Of a stretch of 64,000 bases of DNA, positions 1 to 8,755 are shown piece by piece. This DNA comes from Mycobacterium parmense (lineage in GTDB: Bacteria; Actinomycetota; Actinomycetes; Mycobacteriales; Mycobacteriaceae): the NCBI RefSeq assembly GCF_010730575.1, contig NZ_AP022614.1, positions 3,782,001 to 3,846,000 on the forward strand, given 5' to 3'. Both the position numbers and the translations under genes were made by a program. The notes beneath the pieces are model-generated. The model was not told the origin of the DNA, searched no databases, and was given only the letters and a program-made list of their open reading frames with translations. How positions within the stretch are numbered: the first letter of the stretch is position 1; each line of letters opens with the position of its first letter.

Positions 1-585
1 GACGCCGATGTTGCCGCCGGCCGCGTTGAGCCCCAGCGCCCAGCCCTTGTCCTTCTCCGGGTAGAAGAACGAGATGTTGGCCATCGACGAGGCGAAGTTG
101 CCGCCGCCGAAGCCGGCGGTCGCGGCGATCGCCACCAGCGCCGCGAACGGTAGGCCCGGATGGCTCACCGCCCACGCCAGCAGCAGGCACGGGATGAGTA
201 GCAGACCCGCGGAGACGATCGTCCAGTTACGGCCGCCGAAGACCGGCACCGCAAACGTGTACGGCAACCGCAGGAATGCACCCACACCGCTGGGCACCGC
301 GACCAGGCAGAGCGCCTGGCTGGCGGTCAGGGCCCAGCCGGACGCCGACGGATGGCCGTGGGCACCCGCCGTCATATGGACGACGACGATGCTCCACAGC
401 ATCCACACGCTGAACCCGACATGTTCGGCGAAGATCGAGAAGATCAGGTTGCGGCGCGCGACCGCCTTGCCGGTCGACGCCCAGAACTCGGGGTCTTCCG
501 GCCGCCAATCGTCGATCCAGTGCCGCCCCGCGTGATGGGGGCGCGGCTCGGACGGCTGTACTACCGGTGAAGTGGTCGTGGTCAT
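1..585 (-). CDS. NarK/NarU-type nitrate/nitrite transporter, C-terminus cut by window edge
   Basis: This encodes the first 195 residues of a major facilitator superfamily nitrate/nitrite transporter of the inner membrane; the frame is still open at base 1. The N-terminus is Thr-rich, followed by the family pattern DDWRPEDPEFWASTGKAVARRN and a first membrane segment around FSIFAEHVGFSVW. A Gly/Asn-rich stretch near residue 170 (GFGGGNFASSMANISFFYP) and NAAGGNIGV at the edge are the nitrate-porter signatures. The ATG at 585 has a G-rich ribosome site just upstream. Position and orientation match narU (Rv0267) of M. tuberculosis, divergent from the fecB2 side. A four-half-site GlnR-like array lies about 100 bp upstream. 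Confidence 0.88.
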   Translation of the reverse strand, partial: MTTTTSPVVQPSEPRPHHAGRHWIDDWRPEDPEFWASTGKAVARRNLIFSIFAEHVGFSVWMLWSIVVVHMTAGAHGHPSASGWALTASQALCLVAVPSGVGAFLRLPYTFAVPVFGGRNWTIVSAGLLLIPCLLLAWAVSHPGLPFAALVAIAATAGFGGGNFASSMANISFFYPEKDKGWALGLNAAGGNIGV

Positions 586-683
586 CTTGCGGGCCCCCTT
601 CGACGAGGCGCGTGGATCCGAGACCGGCGACGGCCCAGGATAAGTGGCGCTTGCACCTGACCACTCGACGCTAAAGACGCCCT

Positions 684-721
684 GTTACCGGCCTGCGTTT
701 CCGCCGTTACGCTGTGAATAC
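684..721. promoter_or_regulatory. GlnR-like operator array upstream of narK
   Basis: Four five-base half-sites start at 684, 695, 706 and 717, exactly 11 bp apart: GTTAC-N6-GCGTT-N6-GTTAC-N6-AATAC. The actinobacterial nitrogen regulator GlnR binds alternating GTnAC and GnAAC half-sites separated by 6 bp. Two half-sites match well, the second poorly and the fourth moderately. The array lies 100-136 bp upstream of the narK start codon, a sensible place for an activator. The assignment is inferred from pattern and context. Confidence 0.45.
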
Positions 722-781
722 ATCGAGATCGCAATGGGTTGTCCGGCACTGTCAGATCGGCCGGTGCGGGACAGTCGGCCC

Positions 782-1019
782 ATGCAGGCGACTGAGGCGC
801 CCCCGGGCCTGCGGGAGCGCAAGAAGATCAGGACTCGTCAGGCAATCAGCCGCGAGGCGATCGGTCACCGAATCGGGCGCGACCCTGCGGATTTCGAGCT
901 GCGCCTCTAGGTCGGCGCGTTGACGGGCGCCATGATGGCGGCCCATGACGGCGCACCCAAGACGCCCGGAACGGTCGGGCGGTCTGGACTTCCTGGACGC
1001 GGGCATGCCGCCGGAGTGA
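782..1019 (+). pseudogene. TetR regulator remnant
   Basis: An ATG at 782 opens a 42-codon frame whose first 27 residues (MQATEAPPGLRERKKIRTRQ, then AISREAI) look like the start of a TetR-family regulator just before its helix-turn-helix. The resemblance then stops and the frame ends at 910. At about 970-1019, in another frame, the DNA reads GLDFLDAGMPPE followed by a stop, which resembles a TetR C-terminal tail. I interpret this as a TetR gene that lost its middle. A short real peptide is possible but less likely. Its former target may have been narK or fecB2, which flank it. Confidence 0.5.
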
Positions 1020-1071
1020 GCCCACCGCACGGCGGCACGGCTGCGAGGAAGGAACGCGATACTCTCACGCG

Positions 1072-2070
1072 ATGCGACAGCGATGGAATCGCCGGGGATT
1101 CTTGCAGCTCGCAGGGGCCGCGGGTGTCGTCGCGGTCGCCGGAGCGTCACCCGCATGCTCGTCACACAAATCGGATTCGGCAGCCTCGCCCAGCGGTTCG
1201 GTGACCATCACCCATCTCTTCGGCCAGACCGTCATCAAGGAGCCGCCCAAGCGCGTTGTCAGCGCCGGCTACACCGAGCAGGACGACCTGCTCGCCGTCG
1301 GGGTCGTGCCGATCGCGGTGACCAACTGGTTCGGGGACCAGCCCTTCGCGGTGTGGCCGTGGGCCGCGCCGAAGCTCGGCGGGGCGCAGCCCGTGGTGCT
1401 CAGTCTGGACAACGGCATTCCGGTCGACCAGATCGCCGGGCTCAAGCCCGACCTGATCGTGGCCGTCAACGCCGGAGTGGACGCCGACACGTATCAGAAG
1501 CTCTCGGCGATCGCCCCCACGGTTCCGCAGTCCGACGGCGACGCCTTCTTCGAGCCATGGAAGGAGCAGGCAACCACCATCGGCCAGGCGGTGTTTCAGC
1601 CGGCCCAGATGAAGTCCCTCGTCGACGCCGTCGACCAGAAGTTCACCGACGTCGCCAAGAAGAATCCGCAGTGGACGGGCAAGAAGGCGCTGCTGATGCA
1701 GGGCACGCTGTGGCAGGGCACCGTCGTCGCGACCATGGCGGGCTGGCGCACCGACTTCCTCAACCAGATGGGTCTCGTCATCGCCGACAGCATCAAGGCC
1801 TTCGGCGCCGATCACCGCGCCGTCATCCCGCGCGATCATGTCAAACAGGTGCTCGACTCCGCCGACGTGGTGATCTGGACGACCGAAAGCCCGGATGATC
1901 AAAAGGCAGTGCTGGCCGACCCCGAAGTGGCGGGATCGCTTGCCACGGCCCAGAACCGCCACATCTTCACCACCAAGGAGCAGGCGGGCGCGATCGCCTT
2001 CGCCTCGCCGCTGAGCTACCCGTTGGTCGCCGAGCAGCTGCCCCCGCAGATCGGCAAGATCCTCGGCTAG
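1072..2070 (+). CDS. fecB2: FecB2-like iron-siderophore binding lipoprotein
   Basis: A 332-residue periplasmic-binding-protein-type lipoprotein, orthologous by sequence to Rv0265c (FecB2). The N-terminus has a twin-arginine motif (RRGFLQLAG), a hydrophobic stretch and a lipobox ending at ASPAC near residue 29, so Tat export and lipid anchoring are predicted. The body has the cluster-9 siderophore-binding layout: PPKRVVSAGYTEQDDLLAVG, the LKPDLIVA segment, a long connecting helix near residues 175-205, and a C-terminal lobe. It would hand ferric siderophore or a similar ligand to an importer not present here. It lies divergent from narK; M. tuberculosis has the 5-oxoprolinase gene oplA between the two. 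Confidence 0.88.
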   Translation: MRQRWNRRGFLQLAGAAGVVAVAGASPACSSHKSDSAASPSGSVTITHLFGQTVIKEPPKRVVSAGYTEQDDLLAVGVVPIAVTNWFGDQPFAVWPWAAPKLGGAQPVVLSLDNGIPVDQIAGLKPDLIVAVNAGVDADTYQKLSAIAPTVPQSDGDAFFEPWKEQATTIGQAVFQPAQMKSLVDAVDQKFTDVAKKNPQWTGKKALLMQGTLWQGTVVATMAGWRTDFLNQMGLVIADSIKAFGADHRAVIPRDHVKQVLDSADVVIWTTESPDDQKAVLADPEVAGSLATAQNRHIFTTKEQAGAIAFASPLSYPLVAEQLPPQIGKILG

Positions 2071-2182
2071 GCTCAGGCCGGATCTCTGCTGTGTGAGCGT
2101 TCGCTAAGGCACCTCTGGCAGTGCTCAGAAATCCCCGGAGATCCCCTCGCCCCGCCGCGGGTCGCGGGGTTACCGTCGAGTA

Positions 2183-2845
2183 ATGAGCGTGACGGATATG
2201 TCAGCGGACCTGCCGACGGGACTCGTCGGCAACACCGTCCTGGACTACGGCGACCGGGCACTGATGGTCCAATGCGGCAGCACCGCAGAGGTTCTGGCGT
2301 GGGTGGCCGCCTTGGAGTCCGCGGCGCTGCCCGGCGTGGTCGACATCGTGCCCGCCGCACGCACGGTACTGGTCGAGCTCGACGGGCCGCGCCGTCAGGG
2401 AGTCGTCCGCCGGCGCCTCCGCGCGATGCGCGTCACCGCCCAGGAGGCGGCCCCCGCCGACCGGCGCGCCGACGTGGTGATCGACGTCGCCTACGACGGG
2501 CCCGACCTCGCCGAGGTCGCCGCGCACACCGGACTCACTCCGGCACAAGTGGTCGACGCCCACACCTCGACGCTGTGGCGGGTCGGATTCAGCGGATTCG
2601 CACCGGGTTTCGCGTACCTGGTCGAGGGCGACCCGCGGCTGCGGGTGCCGCGCCACCGCGAGCCTCGGACCTCGGTGCCGGCCGGGTCGGTGGCCCTGGC
2701 CGGCGAATTCAGCGCGGTGTACCCGCGGCGCTCACCCGGCGGATGGCAACTCATCGGACGCACCGACGCGGTCCTGTGGGATCTCGCGCGGCCGGTCCCC
2801 GCGCTGCTGACGCAGGGCATGTGGGTCCAGTTCAGGGCGGCCTGA
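2183..2845 (+). CDS. pxpB: 5-oxoprolinase subunit PxpB-like (KipI family, Rv0264c type)
   Basis: A 220-residue protein of the KipI/allophanate hydrolase subunit 1 family. The family core [18 protein letters not shown] and the following [20 protein letters not shown] are intact around residues 135-180. In bacteria studied so far this family forms the B subunit of the ATP-dependent 5-oxoprolinase PxpABC, which reopens pyroglutamate to glutamate; older names describe a kinase inhibitor. The next gene encodes the C subunit 14 bp downstream. No LamB/YcsF-type PxpA is in the window, so the pair may lack its partner locally. Corresponds to Rv0264c. Confidence 0.82.
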   Translation: MSVTDMSADLPTGLVGNTVLDYGDRALMVQCGSTAEVLAWVAALESAALPGVVDIVPAARTVLVELDGPRRQGVVRRRLRAMRVTAQEAAPADRRADVVIDVAYDGPDLAEVAAHTGLTPAQVVDAHTSTLWRVGFSGFAPGFAYLVEGDPRLRVPRHREPRTSVPAGSVALAGEFSAVYPRRSPGGWQLIGRTDAVLWDLARPVPALLTQGMWVQFRAA

Positions 2846-2859
2846 GGGGAGCATCGGCC

Positions 2860-3777
2860 ATGGCGACACTGGAAATCCTGCGCACCGGGCCGCTCGCGGT
2901 CATCCAGGACCTCGGGCGGCCGGGGCTGGCCCACCTGGGCGTCAGCCGATCCGGTGCCGCCGACCGGCGCGCCCACACACTGGCCAACCGGCTGCTCGCC
3001 AATCCCGACGACCGCGCCACCATCGAAGTGACGTTCGGCGGATTCGCCGCGCGGGTGCGGGGCGGAGCCGTCGACATCGCCGTCACCGGCGCCGACGCCG
3101 AGCCCACCGTCGACGGAATCAAGTTCGGCACCAACAGTATTCACCATGTCCGCGACGGTCAGGTGATCGCACTGGGCGCCCCGTTCGCCGGGCTGCGGAC
3201 CTACCTCGCGGTGCGCGGCGGCGTCGGCGTCGAGCCCGTGCTGGGCTCACGCAGCTACGACACCATGTCGGGGATCGGCCCGCCGCCGCTGAAGCCGGGT
3301 GACCGGTTGCCGGTCGGCGAGCACACCAACGACTACCCCGAGCTCGACCAGGCACCGGTGGCCGCGATCACCGGTGACCTTGTCGAACTGCTCGCGGTGC
3401 CGGGCCCCCGCGACGACTGGTTCACCGACCCCGACGCCCTGGTACACACCGAGTGGGTGGCATCCGACCGCAGCGACCGGGTGGGGATGCGGCTGGCCGG
3501 CCGCCCCCTGCAGTACCGCTTCCCGGACCGTCAGCTGCCCAGCGAGGGAGCCACCAGCGGCTCAATCCAGGTGCCGCCCAACGGTTTACCGGTCATCTTG
3601 GGTCCCGATCATCCGGTCACCGGCGGCTATCCTGTCGTCGGCGTGCTGGTCGACGAGGACATCGACAAGATCGCCCAGGTGCGTCCCGGCCAGCCGGTAA
3701 GACTGCACTGGTCGCGGCCCAGGTCCTTGGTGGGCGCCCAATCCGGGTCGGACACCGCGAGCCAGTCCTCTTCCTAA
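2860..3777 (+). CDS. pxpC: 5-oxoprolinase subunit PxpC-like (KipA family, Rv0263c type)
   Basis: A 305-residue protein of the KipA/allophanate hydrolase subunit 2 family, the usual partner of the upstream gene. Family signatures are [20 protein letters not shown] at residues 14-33, NRLLANPDD, and the C-terminal segment [24 protein letters not shown]. The start chosen is the ATG at 2860 behind a GAGGGGAGC ribosome site; the frame is open further upstream but overlaps the preceding gene. Subunits B and C together form the carboxylate-cyclising half of the enzyme. Corresponds to Rv0263c. It ends 16 bp before the aminoglycoside acetyltransferase, so all three may be cotranscribed. Confidence 0.83.
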   Translation: MATLEILRTGPLAVIQDLGRPGLAHLGVSRSGAADRRAHTLANRLLANPDDRATIEVTFGGFAARVRGGAVDIAVTGADAEPTVDGIKFGTNSIHHVRDGQVIALGAPFAGLRTYLAVRGGVGVEPVLGSRSYDTMSGIGPPPLKPGDRLPVGEHTNDYPELDQAPVAAITGDLVELLAVPGPRDDWFTDPDALVHTEWVASDRSDRVGMRLAGRPLQYRFPDRQLPSEGATSGSIQVPPNGLPVILGPDHPVTGGYPVVGVLVDEDIDKIAQVRPGQPVRLHWSRPRSLVGAQSGSDTASQSSS

Positions 3778-3784
3778 CTGGTAG

Positions 3785-4339
<555 letters not shown>

Positions 4340-4877
4340 CGACGAACGAGGCATCCACCCCGCAATCCCGATAAGTGTGGCGGAGATTACATTGGGCCGC
4401 GTCGCGTGTTCCGGCCGACGCCCCCTCACCCGGACACGATGAATCCGACTGTCTCTCAGGGTTTTACCAGATAACCGGGACTCAACTTACAGGCGTTATG
4501 CCGCCAAATGAGTTGACTGGCCAACGTCCTCGATGTGAACATCAAATTACGGCGGGGCGCCCCAATTCGCACGGGACCTCGGAAGGTACGTCATGGGTTC
4601 TGACGGCCGGCCCGAACGCTCCCGGTTCGGCCGGCACAGTGGTACGGCCCGATGGGGTAATGTGGTTGTGCGTCAATCGGTTTGGCGCTGACAGTGGTTG
4701 CGCTCCGGCCAGCAGTCATGCCCCTCGGCCTGGCGGGAATCGCGAGCGCACGAAGACTTGACCTGACGACGAACGCGCTGAGCGTTCACGAAGGTCGGCG
4801 ACGACGACGTCGCCGGATCAGGGCGCCACACCATGGCCCCTACGGGCAAAGACCTGTCCAGGAGAGGTGAACACCGC
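4340..4877. other. 538-bp intergenic region before narK3
   Basis: I see no convincing gene here; the 128-codon frame from 4375 has no family resemblance. The first 200 bases are unusually AT-rich for this window. Possible nitrogen-regulator half-sites occur as ATAAC-N6-TCAAC at 4471-4486 and TGAAC-N6-TTACG at 4536-4551, but neither extends to a clean four-site array. The segment probably holds the narK3 promoter and a long 5' untranslated region. Confidence 0.4.
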
Positions 4878-6284
4878 ATGGGTCGCAACCATCGCATCGC
4901 TGAGTGGAATCCGGAAGATGCAGCGGCCTGGGAAGGCGGCAACAACAGGATCGCCCGGCGCAACCTGCTCTGGATCGTCGCCTGCGATCACATCGCCTTC
5001 GGGGTGTGGACCCTGTTCCCGGTCATGGCGCTGTTCATGCCGCAGAGCGTCTACGGGTTCTCCGCAGCCGACAAATTTCTGCTGGGCGCCACCGCCACCC
5101 TGGTCGCGGCATGCCTGCGGATCCCCTATTCGCTGGGCATCGCGACGTTCGGTGGACGCAACTGGACGGTGTTCTCGGTCGTGGTGTTGGTCGTGCCGAC
5201 CGTCGGCACCATCTGGCTGCTGGCCCACCCCGGCCTGCCATTGTGGCCTTATCTCGTGTGCGCCGCGCTGACCGGGATGGGTGGGGCCAATTACGCCGCG
5301 TCCATGACCAACACCAATGCCTTCTACCCGCACCGCCGCAAGGGCTTCGCGCTGGGGTTCAACGCCGGCGCCGGCAACCTCGGCGTGCCGATGATCCAGC
5401 TGGTCGGCCTGCTCGTGCTCGCCATCGCCGGACACCGTCAGCCGTACTGGGTGTGCGGGCTCTACCTGGTGCTGCTGACGGCGGTCGCCGTGGGCGCGGC
5501 CCATTACATGGACAACCTGGACCACGCGACCTACGACACGAGTCACCTGCGGTCAATCCTCTCCGAGCGCGACACCTGGCTGCTGGCCATGCTTTACCTG
5601 GGCACCTTCGGCTCGTGGATCGGCTTCTCCTTCGCCTTCGGCCAGGTCCTGCAGATCAACTTCGTCGGCACCGGGCAGACCCACGCCCAGGCCTCGTTGC
5701 ATGCCGCCGAGTTCGCGTTCATCGGGCCCGCTCTCGGGTCGGTGGCCCGCATCTACGGCGGCAGGTTGGCCGACCGGGTCGGCGGCAGCCGCGTCACCCT
5801 GGCGGTCTTGGCCGGCATGGCACTCGTGACCGGATTCCTGGTCGCCATCAGCACCCAGGACGAGCACTCGTCGGGCCTCACTACGACGGCCACCATGGCC
5901 GGCTACGTGTGCGGCTTCATGATCCTGTTCATCCTCGCCGGGCTGGGCAACGGCTCGGTGTACAAGATGATCCCGTCGGTGTTCGACGCGCGCAGCCACC
6001 GGCTCGGGCTCGACGAAGCCGAGCGGCGCCGCTGGTCGCAGGCGACGTCGGGCGCGGTGATCGGATTCGTTGCGGCGTTCGGCGCCCTCGGCGGCGTGGG
6101 CATCAACCTCGCGCTGCGCCAGTCCTACATCAGCACGGGCACCGATACGCTGGCGTTCTGGGCATTCCTGGCGTTCTACGTGGCGGCCGCGGTCGTGACT
6201 TGGCTGAGGTACGTGCGCCGGCGGGTCGCGGATACCGCGGCCGCGCCCGGAACACAGGCGCCATCGGAACCCGCACGGGTATGA
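4878..6284 (+). CDS. narK3: NarK3-type nitrate/nitrite transporter
   Basis: A 468-residue major facilitator protein with about twelve membrane segments. Nitrate-porter signatures are visible: NAGAGNLGVPMIQLVG near residue 165 and LAGLGNGSVYKMIPSVF near residue 355. Length and sequence match M. tuberculosis NarK3 (Rv0261c). The ATG at 4878 is chosen because AGGAGAGGTGA lies just before it; an upstream in-frame ATG at 4833 lacks such a site and adds 15 unusual residues. It probably imports nitrate or exchanges nitrate and nitrite for the assimilatory enzymes encoded nearby. It precedes nnaR and cbiX on the same strand, separated by a regulatory region. Confidence 0.9.
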   Translation: MGRNHRIAEWNPEDAAAWEGGNNRIARRNLLWIVACDHIAFGVWTLFPVMALFMPQSVYGFSAADKFLLGATATLVAACLRIPYSLGIATFGGRNWTVFSVVVLVVPTVGTIWLLAHPGLPLWPYLVCAALTGMGGANYAASMTNTNAFYPHRRKGFALGFNAGAGNLGVPMIQLVGLLVLAIAGHRQPYWVCGLYLVLLTAVAVGAAHYMDNLDHATYDTSHLRSILSERDTWLLAMLYLGTFGSWIGFSFAFGQVLQINFVGTGQTHAQASLHAAEFAFIGPALGSVARIYGGRLADRVGGSRVTLAVLAGMALVTGFLVAISTQDEHSSGLTTTATMAGYVCGFMILFILAGLGNGSVYKMIPSVFDARSHRLGLDEAERRRWSQATSGAVIGFVAAFGALGGVGINLALRQSYISTGTDTLAFWAFLAFYVAAAVVTWLRYVRRRVADTAAAPGTQAPSEPARV

Positions 6285-6305
6285 CCCGGCTGCAGTGGCA
6301 AGCGG

Positions 6306-6343
6306 GCAATGCGTAAGCAATTGCCAGGTAACGCAATCGAAAT
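6306..6343. promoter_or_regulatory. GlnR-like four-half-site array upstream of nnaR
   Basis: Half-sites start at 6306, 6317, 6328 and 6339, exactly 11 bp apart: GCAAT-N6-GCAAT-N6-GTAAC-N6-GAAAT. All four fit the GNAAY form of a GlnR half-site on the same strand, and the last pair is close to the GTnAC-N6-GAAAC consensus. The array ends 22 bp before the nnaR start. GlnR and NnaR are known to act together on nitrate genes in actinobacteria, so control of nnaR itself by GlnR is plausible. Spacing is read directly; the regulator is inferred. Confidence 0.55.
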
Positions 6344-6365
6344 CTAGTGGGCATACACAGGTGAC

Positions 6366-7517
6366 ATGGGCCAGCCAGAATCAGCGCCGCTGACCGGTTA
6401 CCGCATCGCGGTGACGTCGGCTCGGCGCTCCGAGGAGCTGTGCGCGCTGCTGAGCCGCCAGGGTGCGGAGGTGTGCAGCGCGCCCGCGATCAACATGATC
6501 GCGCTGCCCGATGACGACGAACTACATTGCAACACCCGGGCATTGATCGCCCAGCCACCCGACATCCTGGTGGCACACACCGGCATCGGCTTTCGCGGCT
6601 GGTTGGCCGCCGCCGAGGGCTGGGGCCTGAACAACCAACTGCTCGAAGCGTTGTCGTCGGCCCGGGTTGTCTCGCGCGGACCCAAGGCGACCGGCGCGCT
6701 GCGCGCCGCAGGCCTGCGCGAGGAGTGGTCCCCGGAATCCGAATCCTCCCAGGAGGTGCTCGAATACCTTCTGCACAGCGGCGTGTCCGGGATGCGCGTC
6801 GCGGTTCAGCTGCACGGCGCCGCCGACGCCTGGGATCCCTTCCCGGAGTTCCTGGGTGGGCTGCGGTTGGCGGGAGCCGAAGTGGTGCCGGTTCGGGTGT
6901 ACCGCTGGAAGCCGACGCCCCTCGGGGGCATCTTCGACCAGCTGGTGACCGGGATCGCGGCGCGACAGTTCGACGCGGTCACGTTCACATCGGCACCCGC
7001 GGCGGCCGCGGTGCTGGAACGCGGTCGCGAGCTGGGCATCGAAGACCAGCTGCTGGAGTCTCTGCGCACCGACGTGCACGCGATGTGCGTGGGTCCGGTG
7101 ACCTCCAAGCCATTGATTCGCAAGGGCGTTCCCACGTCGGCGCCGGAGCGAATGCGCCTGGGCGCCTTGGCCCGTCACGTCGCCGAAGAACTACCGCAAC
7201 TGGGCTCGTGCACCGTGCGGGCCGCCGGCCACACCGTCGACATCCGCGGAACCTGCGTGGTGGTGGACGGCACGATCAAGGTGTTGTCGCCATCGGGCAT
7301 GGGCATCCTGCGGGCGCTGGCCAAACGTCCGGGGGACGTCGTCGCCCGCGGCGACCTGCTGCGCGCGCTGCCCGGAAACAGCAACGACCCACACGCCGTC
7401 GACACGGCGGTGTTGCGTCTGCGAACGGCGCTGGGCGACAAGAACATCGTGGCGACGGTCGTCAAGCGAGGTTACAGGTTGGCCATCGACTACCCGCGAG
7501 GGCCGGCATGGAACTGA
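6366..7517 (+). CDS. nnaR: NnaR-type nitrate/nitrite assimilation regulator
   Basis: A 383-residue fusion of a uroporphyrinogen-III synthase-like (HemD) domain (about residues 10-265) and a C-terminal OmpR-type winged helix (about 285-375, including VDTAVLRLRTALGD and VVKRGYRLAID). This layout defines NnaR, the coactivator that works with GlnR on nitrate and nitrite genes in Streptomyces and M. smegmatis; the M. tuberculosis counterpart is Rv0260c. The HemD-like domain may sense a siroheme-pathway tetrapyrrole, but that is not shown by sequence. Its stop overlaps the next gene by 10 bp, coupling it to a tetrapyrrole chelatase. Confidence 0.88.
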   Translation: MGQPESAPLTGYRIAVTSARRSEELCALLSRQGAEVCSAPAINMIALPDDDELHCNTRALIAQPPDILVAHTGIGFRGWLAAAEGWGLNNQLLEALSSARVVSRGPKATGALRAAGLREEWSPESESSQEVLEYLLHSGVSGMRVAVQLHGAADAWDPFPEFLGGLRLAGAEVVPVRVYRWKPTPLGGIFDQLVTGIAARQFDAVTFTSAPAAAAVLERGRELGIEDQLLESLRTDVHAMCVGPVTSKPLIRKGVPTSAPERMRLGALARHVAEELPQLGSCTVRAAGHTVDIRGTCVVVDGTIKVLSPSGMGILRALAKRPGDVVARGDLLRALPGNSNDPHAVDTAVLRLRTALGDKNIVATVVKRGYRLAIDYPRGPAWN

Positions 7518-8203
7518 TCCTGGTCGCGCACGGCACCCGCCGCCCCGGTGGCGTCGCCACGATAAGCGACCTCGCCGCTCAGGTCGGCACGCTCCTCGGC
7601 ACCACAGTGCGGGTAGCGTTCGTCGACGTTCTGGGACCCACGCCCGGTGACCTACTGTCGCAGTCGAGGGCGACCGGACGACCGGCGATCGTGGTGCCGG
7701 CTTTCCTGTCGCGGGGTTATCACGTCCGCAAAGACCTGCCCGCCCACGTCGCCGCCAGCGGCCACCCCGACGTCGTCGTCGCACCCGCGTTGGGACCGGG
7801 CGGCCAGATTGCGCGGATCTTGGCGGATCAGGTCGCGAAATGTGGTTGGCAGCAAGGTGATTCGGTGGTTCTCGCGTCGGCGGGTACTTCGGACGACCTG
7901 GCACGATCGGACCTGCACACCACCGCGACGCTGCTGTCGGCGCTGACCGGGTCGCGTGTGACCCTCGGGTTCGCCGGCTCCGGCGGATTGAGCGAGATCG
8001 TCGCCGGGGCGCGGCGAGCGGGCACTGGCCGCGTCGTGGTCGCCTCCTACCTGCTGGCCGACGGCCTCTTCCAAGAGCAGCTGCGTTGCTGCGGCGCGGA
8101 TCTGGTCAGCGAACCACTGGGTGCCCATCGCGGGCTGGCACGGCTCGTGGCCGACCGATTCCGCCGGGCGATGCCCCGGCGGAGCGACCGCCTGGTCGCC
8201 TGA
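7508..8203 (+). CDS. CbiX/SirB-type sirohydrochlorin chelatase
   Basis: A 231-residue protein of the CbiX family, which inserts metal into sirohydrochlorin to give siroheme (iron) or a cobalamin precursor (cobalt). The N-terminal repeat has the metal-handling histidine in LILVAHGTRRPGG and a second one in FLSRGYHVRKDLP; the C-terminal half repeats the fold (RVVVASYLLADGLFQEQL). Translation overlaps nnaR, and siroheme is the cofactor of the nirB product encoded opposite, so an iron-inserting role for siroheme supply fits best. The ortholog is Rv0259c. Metal specificity cannot be read from sequence. Confidence 0.85.
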   Translation: MELILVAHGTRRPGGVATISDLAAQVGTLLGTTVRVAFVDVLGPTPGDLLSQSRATGRPAIVVPAFLSRGYHVRKDLPAHVAASGHPDVVVAPALGPGGQIARILADQVAKCGWQQGDSVVLASAGTSDDLARSDLHTTATLLSALTGSRVTLGFAGSGGLSEIVAGARRAGTGRVVVASYLLADGLFQEQLRCCGADLVSEPLGAHRGLARLVADRFRRAMPRRSDRLVA

Positions 8204-8289
8204 TCGGGCCGCGGCTCGCAGATATTCCCGTCGACGCTTTCCGGCCCGCCACGCTTGATCTTTGCCGCATCACCGGCAATCCTGACACC

Positions 8290-8739
8290 ATGCCTCGCCG
8301 CGAAGAGCCCGCGCGTGGGCTCCTTGACCCGGTCGCGAAGATGCTGCGGCTGCCTTTCGGCACACCGGAATTCATCGACCGGATCGTCACCGGGGGCGTC
8401 AACCAGGTGGGTCGCCGGACCCTGCACATGCTGATCACCACGTGGGATGCGGCCGGTGGCGGCCCCTTCGCGGCCAGTGCGGTCGCGTCGACGGGAATGG
8501 CCAAGACCGCGGAGATGGTGCAGGGCATGTTCATCGGACCCGTTTTCGGCCCGATACTGAAGGTCCTGGGTGCCGACAAGGCCGCCACACGTGCGTCGCT
8601 GTGCGCCTCTCAGCTGGTGGGCCTCGGCATCATGCGTTACGGCATCCGCTCCGAGCCGTTGCACTCGATGTCGGTGGATGCCCTGGTCGACGCCATCGGC
8701 CCGACGATGCAGCGTTACCTCGTCGGCGACATCACCTGA
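8290..8739 (+). CDS. HTH-less TetR C-terminal-domain protein (Rv0258c type)
   Basis: A 149-residue protein, length close to Rv0258c of M. tuberculosis. The whole sequence reads as the ligand-binding half of a TetR regulator: the helix-rich RRTLHMLITTWDAAGGGPF segment and the terminal ASQLVGLGIMRYGIRSEPL are typical of TetR C-terminal domains. No helix-turn-helix precedes it; the upstream in-frame extension to 8086 lies inside cbiX and is not DNA-binding in character. The ATG at 8290 is chosen by length match. It may dimerise with a complete TetR or bind a ligand by itself; function unknown. Gap to cbiX is 86 bp. Confidence 0.75.
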   Translation: MPRREEPARGLLDPVAKMLRLPFGTPEFIDRIVTGGVNQVGRRTLHMLITTWDAAGGGPFAASAVASTGMAKTAEMVQGMFIGPVFGPILKVLGADKAATRASLCASQLVGLGIMRYGIRSEPLHSMSVDALVDAIGPTMQRYLVGDIT

Positions 8740-8755
8740 CGGCGTCCGCCGCGGC

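Noticed and set aside
4375..4761. A 128-codon frame in the aac-narK3 gap
   Set aside because: No ribosome site, no recognisable similarity, and codon composition unlike neighbouring genes.
6305..6325. The near-palindrome GGCAATGC/GCAATTGCC as a terminator of narK3
   Set aside because: Short stem with a bulge and no U-run; the GCAAT units are better explained by the 11-bp-phased half-site array.
6366..7517. Naming the HemD-domain protein as a biosynthetic uroporphyrinogen-III synthase
   Set aside because: The C-terminal winged helix and the location define an NnaR regulator; a separate hemD is expected elsewhere.
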